DNA of 64,000 nucleotides from Cryobacterium tagatosivorans (GCF_004402215.1 NZ_SOEZ01000023.1:1-64000); one strand, 5' to 3'. Shown: positions 44,646 to 53,806, counted from the stretch's first letter. Numbers and translations are program-made. Notes: generated by a model from the letters alone, not told the origin.

Positions 44646-45613
44646 CCACTCCCGCCCCGGCCATCGACACGCTGCGCCAGTCCCTCGCCCAGGTGCGCAC
44701 CGAAGTCGGCAAGGCCGTCGTCGGCCAGGACGGCGCGGTGACCGGACTGATCATCGCTTTGCTCGCCCGCGGACACGTGCTGCTCGAGGGGGTACCCGGC
44801 GTCGCCAAGACGCTGCTTGTGCGCGCGCTCAGCCATGCCCTCAGCCTCGACACGAAACGGGTGCAGTTCACCCCCGACCTGATGCCCGGCGACGTGACCG
44901 GCTCACTCGTCTACGACACCGCCGAAGGCGAATTCGAGTTCCGTCGCGGACCGGTGTTCACCAACATCCTGCTCGCGGACGAGATCAACCGGACACCGCC
45001 GAAGACCCAGTCGGCCCTGCTCGAGGCGATGGAGGAACGGCAGGTGAGCGTCGACGGCGTCTCCCTGCCGCTGCCCGAGCCGTTCATCGTGGCCGCGACG
45101 ATGAATCCGATCGAATACGAGGGCACGTACACGCTCCCGGAGGCCCAGCTCGACCGCTTCCTGCTCAAACTCGTGCTCGACATCCCCGAACGCGACGCCG
45201 AATTCGAAGTGCTGCGCCGGCACGCGACCGGCTTCAACCCGCGCGACCTGGCCGGCGCCGGCGTCAGCGCCGTGCTCGGCTCGGCCGAGCTGGCCGCGGC
45301 GCAGGCGTCCGTGGCCTCCGTCGGTTCCAGCCCGGATGTCCTCGCCTACATCGTCGACCTGGCCCGAGCCACCCGCAGCAGCCCATCCGTGCGGCTGGGC
45401 GTGAGCCCGCGCGGGACCACGGCCCTCCTCGCCTCCGCGAAGGCCTGGGCGTGGCTGGGCGGGTACGAGTCGATCACCCCGGACCACGTGCAGGCGATGG
45501 TGCTGCCCGTCTGGCGGCACCGAATCCAGCTGCGCCCGGAAGCAGAACTCGAGGGGGTCTCGGTCGACGCCATCCTGCGCGGGATCGTGCAGCAGCTCCA
45601 GGTTCCGATCTAA
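44642..45613 (+). CDS. moxR: MoxR-family AAA+ ATPase
   Basis: A 323-residue AAA+ ATPase of the MoxR group, putative chaperones that activate or assemble partner proteins, often through their DUF58/VWA-like neighbours. Walker A is EGVPGVAKTLLVRAL at about 49-63; Walker B and the MoxR signature are in ILLADEINRTPPKTQSALLE; AATMNPIEYEGTYTLPEAQLDR carries sensor 1 and the arginine finger region (in parts). The lid domain ends with VQQLQVPI. It is the fourth gene of a five-gene coupled cassette. Confidence 0.95.
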   Translation: MTTPAPAIDTLRQSLAQVRTEVGKAVVGQDGAVTGLIIALLARGHVLLEGVPGVAKTLLVRALSHALSLDTKRVQFTPDLMPGDVTGSLVYDTAEGEFEFRRGPVFTNILLADEINRTPPKTQSALLEAMEERQVSVDGVSLPLPEPFIVAATMNPIEYEGTYTLPEAQLDRFLLKLVLDIPERDAEFEVLRRHATGFNPRDLAGAGVSAVLGSAELAAAQASVASVGSSPDVLAYIVDLARATRSSPSVRLGVSPRGTTALLASAKAWAWLGGYESITPDHVQAMVLPVWRHRIQLRPEAELEGVSVDAILRGIVQQLQVPI

Positions 45614-45620
45614 CCCCCTG

Positions 45621-46928
45621 ATGGCTCTCACCGGACGGTTCGTCGCACTCGTCGCCCTCGGCGCCCTGCCGATCGTGCTGCTCGGGCGGACGGTGCCGGA
45701 GGCGCTCGGCGTGCTCGGGGTGTGGCTCGGGCTCGTGCTGGCGCTCGGCCTGCTCGACCTGTCGCTGGCGGCGTCGCCGCGGAGCCTCGCCCTCGAGCGC
45801 GACCTGCCCGGCCGGGTGCGGCTCGGCGAGACGGTGACCAGCAGCCTCGCCCTGACAAACACCGGCCGGCGTGCGCTGCACGGGGTCGTGCGGGACGCCT
45901 GGCAGCCGTCCGCCGGAGCCGGCAACAACCGCACGCCGGTCGCCATCCCACCCGGGGAGCGCCGCGTGGTCTCCCTGCTGCTGACGCCGTTCCGCCGCGG
46001 CGAACGCCGGGCCCTGCATGTGACGGTTCGGTCGATCGGCCCCCTCGGACTCTGGGCGCGGCAGGCGACCCTGGGCGCGCCCGGGCGCATCCGGGTGCTG
46101 CCGCCGTTCACCGCGCGGGCGCACCTTCCCTCCCGGCTGACCCGGCTGAAGGAACTCGACGGACGGACCAGCCTCCTCGTGCGCGGGCAGGGCACGGAGT
46201 TCGATTCCCTCCGCGAGTACGTGCGCGGCGACGACGTGCGCTCCATCGACTGGCGCGCCACGGCCCGCCGGAACGACGTCATGGTGCGCACCTGGCGGCC
46301 GGAGCGCGACCGCCGCGTCGTCATCGTCATCGACACCGGGCGCACCTCCGCGGCGCGCGTCGACGACGAGCCGCGCCTCGACACGGCCTTCGAGGCCGCC
46401 CTGCTGCTGGCCGCCCTGGCCTCGCGGGCCGGCGACCGGGTCGACTTCGTGGCCTGGGACCGGCGGGTTCGGGGCCGCGTGCACGGCGCCCAGGGCGCGG
46501 AGCTGCTCTCCCGCATGGTCGACGCGATGGCTCTGATCGAGCCGGAGCTGATCGAGGTGGACTGGTCGGCGGTCCCCGGCCAGGTTCGCGCGGTGACGAG
46601 CCAGCGCGCCCTCGTCGTGATCCTCACCTCGGTCGATGCCGCCGGGGCGGCGACCGGCCTGCTGTCGGTGTTGCCGGAGCTGACCCGCCGGCACACGGTC
46701 CTGGTCGCCTCCGTCACCGACCCGGCCCTGGCCGAAGCCGCCGGGGAACGCGGCAACCGGGAACAGGTGTACCGCGCGGCGGCGGCCGAGCGGGCCATCC
46801 TCGACATCGGCCGCGTCTCGGCGGCGATCCGCCAACTGGGCGCCGACGTCGTCACCGGCTCCCCCGCGGCGGTGCCCCCGGCCCTGGCCGACCGGTACAT
46901 CGCGCTCAAGGCTGCCGGCCGGCTCTAG
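45621..46928 (+). CDS. DUF58 domain protein, MoxR partner
   Basis: A 435-residue protein with two N-terminal transmembrane helices (about 4-45), a beta-rich middle domain (about 60-165) and a DUF58 core marked by GTEFDSLREYVRGDDVRSIDW (in parts) and VRTWRPERDRRVVIVIDTGRT. The last is the start of a VWA-like fold with an altered MIDAS (D-T-G-R-T rather than D-x-S-x-S). DUF58 proteins are consistently paired with MoxR ATPases. It starts seven bases after moxR and ends the cassette; a family A palindrome follows. Confidence 0.92.
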   Translation: MALTGRFVALVALGALPIVLLGRTVPEALGVLGVWLGLVLALGLLDLSLAASPRSLALERDLPGRVRLGETVTSSLALTNTGRRALHGVVRDAWQPSAGAGNNRTPVAIPPGERRVVSLLLTPFRRGERRALHVTVRSIGPLGLWARQATLGAPGRIRVLPPFTARAHLPSRLTRLKELDGRTSLLVRGQGTEFDSLREYVRGDDVRSIDWRATARRNDVMVRTWRPERDRRVVIVIDTGRTSAARVDDEPRLDTAFEAALLLAALASRAGDRVDFVAWDRRVRGRVHGAQGAELLSRMVDAMALIEPELIEVDWSAVPGQVRAVTSQRALVVILTSVDAAGAATGLLSVLPELTRRHTVLVASVTDPALAEAAGERGNREQVYRAAAAERAILDIGRVSAAIRQLGADVVTGSPAAVPPALADRYIALKAAGRL

Positions 46929-46930
46929 GC

Positions 46931-46999
46931 ACGGGCAAGTGTGGCCCAGTCGGACAACTGTGGCTGGTACGCCGGCAACAGTTGTCCGACTGGGGAACA
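46931..46999. repeat. Family A intergenic palindrome, copy 2
   Basis: A perfect 16-bp inverted repeat (46946-46961 with 46978-46993) with a 16-base loop that itself can partly pair. It matches copy 1 (4424-4500) across gggcaagtg, cggaca, ctgtggc, gccggc, acag and tgtccg. It lies between the stops of the DUF58 gene and manB. Confidence 0.85.
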
Positions 47000-47017
47000 G
47001 TCGCCGTCGACGAGGGG

Positions 47018-48451
47018 CTAGCCTCGGATCAGCTCCAGGACCTCGTCTCGCACCCGGGCCATCGCGGCGGGGGTGGCCGCCTCGACGTTCAGGCGCAGCA
47101 GCGGTTCGGTGTTGGACGGGCGCACGCTGAACCACCAGAACGGCTCATCCGCGCTGGTCAGGCCGGTGACGGTGAGCCCGTCGAACTCATCGAAATCGGC
47201 CCTGCCGGTGTAGGCCTCAACGATGCGCGAGTACGCCGCCGGCACGTCCTCGACGGTCGAGTTGAGCTCGCCGGACAGCGCGTAGGGAGTGAAGCGGGCC
47301 GACAGCTCCGACAGCGGGCGGTCCTGGTTGCCGTACTCGGCCAGCACGTGCATCGCGGCGAGCATGCCGTTGTCGGCGCCCCAGAAGTCCCGGAAGTAGT
47401 AGTGCGCCGAGTGTTCGCCGCCGAAGATGGCCCCGGTCTCGCGCATCTCGTCCTTGATCAGCGAGTGCCCGACCCGCGTGCGCACGGGGACGGCGCCGGC
47501 GGCCGCGATCGTCTCTTCCACGACCCGCGAGGTGATCAGGTTGTGCAGGACGACGATCTCCCCGTCGGGCTGGGCGGCGCGAACGCGGGTGATCTCGCGC
47601 AGGGCGACAATCGCGGCCACGGCGGACGGGTTGACCGCCCCGCCGGTCTCGTCGACAACAAAGCAGCGGTCGGCGTCGCCGTCGAAGGCCAGGCCGAGGT
47701 CGGCGCCATGCCGGACGACCGCCCGCTGCAGGTCGACGATGTTGGCCGGATCGAGCGGGTTGGCCTCGTGGTTGGGGAACGTGCCGTCGAGCTCGAAGAA
47801 GAGCGGGATGATCTCGATCGGCAGCCCGGCCAGGCCGACGGCCTCGCCGAGCACGGCCGGGACGGTCAGCCCGCCCATCCCGTTGCCGGCGTCGACCACG
47901 ATCCTGATCGGCCGGATGTCCGACAGGTCCACGAGCGCGCGCAGGTACGCCGCGTAGTCGGCGAGCACATCCAGGTCACGGACTCCGCCGGGCTCGGCCA
48001 CCTCGGGGATGCCCTCGGCCAGGTAGACCGCGGCCCGGTCGCGGATCGCGCCGAGGCCCGTGTCCATGCTGATGCCCTGCGCGCCGGCGCGGGAGAACTT
48101 TATACCGTTGTAGCTGGCCGGGTTGTGGCTGGCCGTGAACATGGCCGCGGGCGCGTTCAGGCTGCCGGAGGCGAAGTAGCTCTCATCGGTGGAGCAGAGC
48201 CCGACCGAGACGACGTCGGCCCCGCGGGCGCGGGCGCCGCGGGTGAAGGCGGCGGCGAACTCCGGCGAGGAATCGCGCATGTCGTGCCCGACGACGACCT
48301 CGGCCCCGGCCGCGCCGACCTCGTCGACGAATCCGGCCGCCAGCGCGGCGACGATGTCGGTCGTCAGCGTGCTGCCGACGAGACCGCGAACGTCATAGGC
48401 CTTGACGATGGTGTTGAGGTGGGAAAGGTCATCGTTCAGGGCGGAACTCAT
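47018..48451 (-). CDS. manB: Phosphomannomutase/phosphoglucomutase ManB
   Basis: A 477-residue alpha-D-phosphohexomutase that interconverts mannose-6-phosphate and mannose-1-phosphate, feeding GDP-mannose. The phosphoserine loop is TASHNPASYNG (Ser near 110), the metal loop FDGDADRCFVVD, the sugar-binding loop GGEHSAHYYFRDF, and the phosphate-binding loop RPSNTEPLLRL. It overlaps the upstream DUF3499 gene by four bases (ATGA) and corresponds to Rv3257c. A second TANNNT box lies seven bases before its ATG. Confidence 0.94.
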   Translation of the reverse strand: MSSALNDDLSHLNTIVKAYDVRGLVGSTLTTDIVAALAAGFVDEVGAAGAEVVVGHDMRDSSPEFAAAFTRGARARGADVVSVGLCSTDESYFASGSLNAPAAMFTASHNPASYNGIKFSRAGAQGISMDTGLGAIRDRAAVYLAEGIPEVAEPGGVRDLDVLADYAAYLRALVDLSDIRPIRIVVDAGNGMGGLTVPAVLGEAVGLAGLPIEIIPLFFELDGTFPNHEANPLDPANIVDLQRAVVRHGADLGLAFDGDADRCFVVDETGGAVNPSAVAAIVALREITRVRAAQPDGEIVVLHNLITSRVVEETIAAAGAVPVRTRVGHSLIKDEMRETGAIFGGEHSAHYYFRDFWGADNGMLAAMHVLAEYGNQDRPLSELSARFTPYALSGELNSTVEDVPAAYSRIVEAYTGRADFDEFDGLTVTGLTSADEPFWWFSVRPSNTEPLLRLNVEAATPAAMARVRDEVLELIRG

Positions 48452-48681
48452 GCCCCAAAACCTACCTCACCCGCCGGATCCCCCATCACGCGGTGGCGCA
48501 CGACCTGCCAGCCCTGGGGCGCGGAGGTGCGCGCGGCATGGCGGTCGCAGAGGTCGTAGGCGTGCGGTTCGTGCGCGGCCGAGAGCGGGCCGAGCACTGC
48601 CATCGCGTCGGCGTAGACGAAGGTCAGCGTGGCTACGGCCGGATCGGTGCAGGTGATTCGGGAACACGGCCGGTTTGACAT
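48448..48681 (-). CDS. DUF3499 family protein
   Basis: A 77-residue conserved actinobacterial protein. Cysteines in RPCSRITC near the N-terminus and in YDLCDRHAART suggest a small metal-binding (zinc-ribbon-like) fold, and SAAHEPHAYDLC is highly family-like. The function is unknown. It matches Rv3258c in size and position, directly upstream of manB. It has a TANNNT box eight bases before the ATG and diverges from the Rv3259-like gene. Confidence 0.92.
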   Translation of the reverse strand: MSNRPCSRITCTDPAVATLTFVYADAMAVLGPLSAAHEPHAYDLCDRHAARTSAPQGWQVVRHRVMGDPAGEVGFGA

Positions 48682-48689
48682 AGTGCTTC

Positions 48690-48695
48690 AGGGTA
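48690..48695 (-). promoter_or_regulatory. Predicted -10 box for the DUF3499 gene (leaderless)
   Basis: TACCCT on the minus strand, eight bases before the ATG at 48681. Confidence 0.5.
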
Positions 48696-48714
48696 CCGCC
48701 GGCGCAGCCGGAAG

Positions 48715-48720
48715 TAGGAT
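48715..48720 (+). promoter_or_regulatory. Predicted -10 box for the Rv3259-like gene (leaderless)
   Basis: TAGGAT, six bases before the ATG at 48727. With the DUF3499 box 20 bases away, the two promoters overlap back to back. Confidence 0.5.
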
Positions 48721-48726
48721 GGCAAC

Positions 48727-49176
48727 ATGCCCCGATCACGCCGTTCCGCAGATCCGGCATCGGCCCCCACCGTTCGCGGGCGAGGCCGGGACCGGCACGG
48801 GCGCGGAATCCGCAGCTCGGCGACCGGGCCGTACCTGCCGCCGCTGCGCACGCGGATCGACCTGTTCGACATGACCATCGCCTCGACCGTCGACTACCTG
48901 CGCGGGGTCTGGCCGGAACTGGCCGACGTGATCTTCGAGGTCGCCCCCGGGCCGAACGCCGTGATCCCGGGGGTCGGGGTCGAGCGCTACCGGGTCAACG
49001 CGGCCGAGCGCCGCATCGTTTTCTACCGGCTGCCGATCCAGCGGCTGAGCCGGCTGCACCGCAACGACGAGTTCCACCAGCGGATGGTGATCGAGAGTTG
49101 CGTGTTCCGCGCCATCGCCGAGCTTCTGGGCAAGGACCCCTGGGACCTCGCACCCGACCGGTTCCGCCACCTCTGA
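48727..49176 (+). CDS. Zincin-fold (PF06262-like) protein without HExxH
   Basis: A 149-residue homologue of Rv3259. After a basic, disordered 45-residue N-terminus the conserved domain begins at TRIDLFDMTIASTVDYLRG (in parts) and continues with RIVFYRLPIQRLSRLHR. In classical members of this metallopeptidase-like family an HExxH helix follows; here the region reads EFHQRMVIESCVFRAIAELLG (in parts), with no HExxH. It is therefore probably not a zinc protease. The end (KDPWDLAPDRFRHL) is family-typical. The function is unknown. It is divergent from DUF3499 and convergent with the DUF5719 gene. Confidence 0.85.
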   Translation: MPRSRRSADPASAPTVRGRGRDRHGRGIRSSATGPYLPPLRTRIDLFDMTIASTVDYLRGVWPELADVIFEVAPGPNAVIPGVGVERYRVNAAERRIVFYRLPIQRLSRLHRNDEFHQRMVIESCVFRAIAELLGKDPWDLAPDRFRHL

Positions 49177-49210
49177 TCCGGCCGGCACGTCGCCGACAGC
49201 CGCGGAACGG

Positions 49211-50656
49211 TCAGCGCGGGTAGACCCGGATCGGCGCCGCCAGGGGGCCGGACGGGGTGAGCGTGAATCCGGACAGCATTCCGGGGCCCGCATAGCTCAC
49301 CGAGGCCACGAGGGACGTGCCGCCCGCGACGACGTAGCGCTCACCGGCGCCCAGCGGCCGTGACGCCGTCGCACCGGGGCCGACCGGGAGGGTGTCCGAC
49401 GACCCGTTTTCGGCCGTGACGGTGACGGATGCCTCGCCCGGGCCGGTGTTCACCAGGTGCAGGGTGGGCGCGGGGCCGGGCGCGACACTGACCATGAAGT
49501 CGCCCGGGAACGGGACGGAGGCCGCAAACCAGGCGAAGTCCTTGCCTGCGCCGTCGGCGGCCGAGGCGCGTGCGGCGGCCACGATCGGCTGGTCGGAGAC
49601 CAGTCGCACCGCGTAGCTTCCGACGGCCAGGCCGGGCAACGGGATCTCGGCGACGATGCCCGGCTGGACGTCGACCTTGATCGGGGTGCCAGGGCCGGCC
49701 GCGCCGACGACGACGACCTCCACCTGCGCGGGCTCTTCGCCGGGGGCCAGGATGCGGACGGAGGGGATCTCGTCGGGCACGTGGTCGGCGTCGGTCTCCG
49801 CGGCGGCCGGCGCCTGGGCCGCGACGACCAGGCCGGCGATGACCTGCGTGAGCGACGGGGAGGCCGCCGGTTCGAGCAGCTCGACGCCGCCGGGCTCGAT
49901 CCCCTGGATGAGGCTCTGCTCGAGGGATGCGGCGACCTGGCCGCCGTGTGCCTCCACGTGCACGACGGGCGACTGGAGGTTCGGGGCCAGGCCCGCGAGC
50001 GACACGATCCGCTGCGAGCCGGGTTGCACCAGGATTCCGTTGGCGCCGGGCGCATCCACGATGCCGGTCTCGCCGATGACGGTCAGGTCCACGCTCGCGA
50101 CGACGGTGGTCGGGTTGCTGAGCAGCACCAGGCTGGTTCGTCCGATGTCGGTCGAACCGCCAACGAGCCACGCGTCGGCGACCGCTTCGCCGCAGGCGGC
50201 CGCCGCGAATCCGCCGACGGTTTCGCCCTCGGCCGTCTGGGACTGGCTTCCGGCCACGAGCGAGGGCACCGTGGCGCCTTCCGGGGCGGGAACGCGGAGG
50301 AGCAGGGGGCCGCCGTCGCGTGCTCCGCGCGCGTTGTCGCCGGCGACGAGCGGGGTGACGTCGTCGATCTCGCCGGGCGCATTCGCCCCGTAGGTGGTGC
50401 CGTAGACGGCGGTCGCCGATCCGATGGAGGTGGCCGACTGGGCCTGGCCCGAATCCTCGGCGAGCGTGAGCAGCGGGCCGGGGCAGACCCGCAGCTGCTC
50501 GCTGGGGATCGGCTCGACCTCCGCGGACGGTGGGGTGACCGTCACGGTCGGCCACGGAATGAGCGCCGCCGCGCCCGCGGCGCTGACGGCGAGGGTGAGG
50601 CCGACGAGTCCGGCGGCGATCCGGGAGCCCACCCGGACTGCGCTGCTACTGGGCAC
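49211..50656 (-). CDS. DUF5719 family exported protein
   Basis: A 481-residue protein with an N-terminal signal anchor (AAGLVGLTLAVSAAGAAALIPW, read in two parts) and a long extracytoplasmic region rich in Ala, Val, Gly, Thr and Pro with repeated beta-sandwich-like segments. DUF5719 proteins are found in actinobacteria beside large GT2 membrane proteins. GTG at 50656 is chosen: GGAGGAGG lies six bases upstream, and the codon lies within the end of the GT2 gene (11-base overlap). The frame is open upstream, but only as a shadow of that gene. It is likely co-translated with the GT2 protein. Confidence 0.82.
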   Translation of the reverse strand: MPSSSAVRVGSRIAAGLVGLTLAVSAAGAAALIPWPTVTVTPPSAEVEPIPSEQLRVCPGPLLTLAEDSGQAQSATSIGSATAVYGTTYGANAPGEIDDVTPLVAGDNARGARDGGPLLLRVPAPEGATVPSLVAGSQSQTAEGETVGGFAAAACGEAVADAWLVGGSTDIGRTSLVLLSNPTTVVASVDLTVIGETGIVDAPGANGILVQPGSQRIVSLAGLAPNLQSPVVHVEAHGGQVAASLEQSLIQGIEPGGVELLEPAASPSLTQVIAGLVVAAQAPAAAETDADHVPDEIPSVRILAPGEEPAQVEVVVVGAAGPGTPIKVDVQPGIVAEIPLPGLAVGSYAVRLVSDQPIVAAARASAADGAGKDFAWFAASVPFPGDFMVSVAPGPAPTLHLVNTGPGEASVTVTAENGSSDTLPVGPGATASRPLGAGERYVVAGGTSLVASVSYAGPGMLSGFTLTPSGPLAAPIRVYPR

Positions 50657-53600
50657 GGTCGCCCTCCTCCGGGGTCGTGGATCGGTCGGCCGGCTCGGCG
50701 GTGCCGCGCGGTTCCGCGGCGGAGCCCGGTTCGGGTGCACGGGCGGCTTTCGCCCCGCGGGGCGGTTTCGCCGCGCGGTCCGGCTTCGCCGCGCGGTCCG
50801 GCTTCGCCCTGGCCAGGCGCTTCTGCCTGGCGTTCGCCTTCGCCGCGCGCCGAATCGCGTCCCGGTTGGCCTGGCGGACGGCTTCGGGTCCCGCCCCGGT
50901 GGGAATGGACAGGAGCACGGTCGCCCCGATGACCACGGCCGCCACGAGGAAGGCGACCAGGCCGAGCACTCCGCCGGCGTGCGCCGGGATCGCGACGTCA
51001 CCCAGGTCGGCGGCCTCGGCGTCGTGCCGCCAGAGGCGGCCGAAGGTCGTGTCGCCCACCGGCGCCAGCGCGGCGTTGCCGTCGATCGCCGTCGTCGTGC
51101 GGGTGAGGGTCTCGGCCGCCTCCGGGGTGACCGGGGCGAATCGGCCCGCCCCGACCGGAGTCACCGCGGCCGGGCGGAGCAGCACGAAGCGGATGCCGAA
51201 TTCGTTCAGGCCCGCCGATGCGTCCAGGCCGCTGCGCGAGGCGAGGTTGCCGGCCAGGACGGCCAGTTCGCGCTCCCGGGCGTCCAGGCTCCGGTCGGTG
51301 CTCGACAGCGTGGATTGCTCCTCGAGGGTCACGCCGGCCCCGCGGACCACGGTGGCCTGGATGCCGCCGTCGGGCTGCGGAGTGATCTGCAGCGTCCCGA
51401 CGCGCGAGTTCGTCTGCGCCTCGGCGCTCACGAAGGCGGGCTGGGTGCGGTCGCCGCCGGAGGCAACGGCGGACGTTCCGAGGTACAGCGCCCCGGTCAG
51501 CGGGGCGACGACGATGAGGAGGGCGATGCCGGCCGTCACCGCGGGCGCGATGGCGTACATCCGCAGGCCGCGGAGCGCGCAGAGCACGGCGCCGACGATG
51601 CCCAGCCAGTAGAGGCTGAGTCCGGACCCGACCCAGACGCCGACCGGCTGCGCCCCGACCGAGGCGAGGAAGAGGTTTCCGGCAATGATGGCGGTCGCCA
51701 GCCCGAGGACCGCGGCCAGCACGGCGAAGCCGGCGGCCCGGGCCCCGGGCAGGAACAGGGCTGCGGCGGCCAGCACGGCGAGCGGCGCGAGCAGGATCGG
51801 GACGAGGAGTTCGGCATCCACGCCGGGGATGCCGAGCGTGTCGAGGAGCGGAGTCCAGCCGCCGAACTCGCCGGAGGGGAACCCCAGCACCAGCTGCCAC
51901 ACGGAGACCGGGTGGCTCGGGAGCGGAACCCCGGGGTCGGCCAGCAGCGACAGCCAGGCTCCGCGGAGCCCCTGGTCCCAGACCAGGGCCGCGGCCAGGG
52001 CGAGGGCGGGGATCGGGATGCCGATGAACCGCGTGACGCTGCGGCCGCTCAGCGCGGCGGACACGATCCAGCCGATCAGCAGCGCCGGCGTGAGCGACGG
52101 TGCGCAGGCGATGATGGCGGCGAACAGGAGCGCGGCCGAGGCCGACGCCGACCAGGACCGGGCGGCGGCGTAGCCGGCGAAGAAGAGCCAGGGCAGGAGC
52201 AGGTGCACGAGGATCGCGGCGGGGCGACCGGCCGCGAGGGCGGTCAGGAAGGGCGGCGCCAGCACCCAGAGCACGGCCGCGACCGCCCGCAGGGATCCGC
52301 GTTCGGTCAGGCGCGAGGCGGCCATCCAGGCGCCGAAGGCGGCGAGCGGGAAGGCCAGGAAGTACAGGGCGACCAGGGCGAAGGACGGCGCCCAGAAGAA
52401 GATCGAGCCGAGCACGGCGAGCACGGCGGCGAACGGGTCGGCGGCACCGACGAAGCCGAGGCCGATGTCACGCCAGCCGTAACCGGTTGCCAGCCACAGC
52501 TCGGCGGGGGTCTTCGCCAGCGGCAGGAGCCCGCCGCCGGTGAGCGTGCGCGCACCGAGCAGCGGGGCGAGGGCGGCGACTCCGGCCGCGGCCGCGGCGA
52601 TGACGCTCCAGCCGCCGCCGGCCGCCAGGAAGCGGATCTCCGGCCGGTCGCCGCGCACGCCGGTCAGGCTGGCCTCGCGCTTGAGCGCCTGGCGGCGGCG
52701 CACCTCGACCGTGGGCACCCGCAGTCCGGCGATCGAGGCCCAGCCGAGCTTGCGCGTCGCGGCGAAGCGACGGCGCGCTCGGATCACCCGCATCCCGCGG
52801 AGGGCCGCCCCGAACGCGGCGGAGAACTCGCCCGGGATCGCCCCGGGCTCCTTCCTCAGCAGCTGGAAAATCGAGCGCAGGAAGGCGAGGGGAATGAGCG
52901 ACAACCAGTGGAACGGCACGGCCCAGGCGGGGGCGTAGACCAGGCGGCGGTGCAGGGCGGCCGCGCGCTCCATCCGCAGGCGCTTGCGGCGCGGGCGTCC
53001 CCGGGAGGACCCGTCCGGGCCGGCGACGCCGTCGCCCGCGGAGGCGACCCGGGCCGCGGCGACGACGGACACGCGATAGCCGGCCATCCTTACGCGCACG
53101 CAGAAGTCGAGGGAGTCGTCGACGGCGGGCAGGCCCGGGTCAAAGCCGCCCAGTTCGTTCCAGACGGTGTGCCGCACGAGCATCCCGCCGGCGCTGACGG
53201 CGAGCACATCGCTCATGCCGTCGCGCTGCCCCTGGTCGAGCTCGCTTTCGACCAGGGTGACCGTGGCGCCGAAGGACGTCATCGACTCGCCGAAGTCGTG
53301 GATGTAGTCGCCGGCGTCCCATTCCATGACCTTGGGCCCCGCCACGGCGACGGATGGCGCGATCTCGAGTCCGCCGAGCAGCGCGGCGAGCGCGCCGGGC
53401 TCCGGCGCGCTGTCCTGGGCGAGCAGCCACAGCATTTCGTGGGCGGACTCCGGCGGGGCCGTGACCTTCACCCCGGCGGCGATGGCCTGCCCGAAACTGA
53501 GGTCCGCTTCGGCGGAGATGAAGTGGGTGGGGCCGAATCCGGCGAGCAGCGACGCCGTGGCATCCGTCGACCCGCAGTCGACCGTGACCACGATGTCGGG

Positions 53601-53693
53601 ACGCCGGGTCTGGGCCGCGAGGGCCTCGAGAGTTCGCTCAAGGTGATTCGCGCCGTTACGGGCGACAAGGATGGCGGTGACTCGCGGTTGCAT
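50646..53693 (-). CDS. Giant GT2 glycosyltransferase with polytopic membrane domain
   Basis: A 1015-residue protein. The N-terminal ~230 residues are a GT-A family 2 glycosyltransferase: MQPRVTAILVARNGANHLER start (in parts), VDCGSTDATASLL, LLAQDSAPEPGALAAL with the metal-binding acidic region, and FDPGLPAVDDSLDFCVRVRM. A basic linker (SSRGRPRRKRLR) leads to about 12 membrane helices (about 365-735), an extracytoplasmic domain, a final helix near 910-935 and a basic tail with AKPDRA repeats. It sits downstream of whiB2 and overlaps the DUF5719 gene. Position near Rv3265c-type genes suggests wall glycan synthesis; the donor is unknown. Confidence 0.88.
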   Translation of the reverse strand: MQPRVTAILVARNGANHLERTLEALAAQTRRPDIVVTVDCGSTDATASLLAGFGPTHFISAEADLSFGQAIAAGVKVTAPPESAHEMLWLLAQDSAPEPGALAALLGGLEIAPSVAVAGPKVMEWDAGDYIHDFGESMTSFGATVTLVESELDQGQRDGMSDVLAVSAGGMLVRHTVWNELGGFDPGLPAVDDSLDFCVRVRMAGYRVSVVAAARVASAGDGVAGPDGSSRGRPRRKRLRMERAAALHRRLVYAPAWAVPFHWLSLIPLAFLRSIFQLLRKEPGAIPGEFSAAFGAALRGMRVIRARRRFAATRKLGWASIAGLRVPTVEVRRRQALKREASLTGVRGDRPEIRFLAAGGGWSVIAAAAAGVAALAPLLGARTLTGGGLLPLAKTPAELWLATGYGWRDIGLGFVGAADPFAAVLAVLGSIFFWAPSFALVALYFLAFPLAAFGAWMAASRLTERGSLRAVAAVLWVLAPPFLTALAAGRPAAILVHLLLPWLFFAGYAAARSWSASASAALLFAAIIACAPSLTPALLIGWIVSAALSGRSVTRFIGIPIPALALAAALVWDQGLRGAWLSLLADPGVPLPSHPVSVWQLVLGFPSGEFGGWTPLLDTLGIPGVDAELLVPILLAPLAVLAAAALFLPGARAAGFAVLAAVLGLATAIIAGNLFLASVGAQPVGVWVGSGLSLYWLGIVGAVLCALRGLRMYAIAPAVTAGIALLIVVAPLTGALYLGTSAVASGGDRTQPAFVSAEAQTNSRVGTLQITPQPDGGIQATVVRGAGVTLEEQSTLSSTDRSLDARERELAVLAGNLASRSGLDASAGLNEFGIRFVLLRPAAVTPVGAGRFAPVTPEAAETLTRTTTAIDGNAALAPVGDTTFGRLWRHDAEAADLGDVAIPAHAGGVLGLVAFLVAAVVIGATVLLSIPTGAGPEAVRQANRDAIRRAAKANARQKRLARAKPDRAAKPDRAAKPPRGAKAARAPEPGSAAEPRGTAEPADRSTTPEEGDRAQ

Positions 53694-53775
53694 ATCGGGA
53701 ACAGCCTAGGTCGGGGATCGCCCGCCGTCCCGGAGCCCGGGGGGCGCGCCCTAAATCGGCACGGACAAACGAGCC

Positions 53776-53794
53776 CCTGGGCCCAGGGCCCAGG
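53776..53794 (-). terminator. Hairpin after whiB2
   Basis: An 8-bp perfect inverted repeat (53776-53783 with 53787-53794), followed on the minus strand by GGCTCGTTTG. It is placed 13 bases after the whiB2 stop. Confidence 0.6.
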
Positions 53795-53806
53795 AGCGCG
53801 ACGTCG

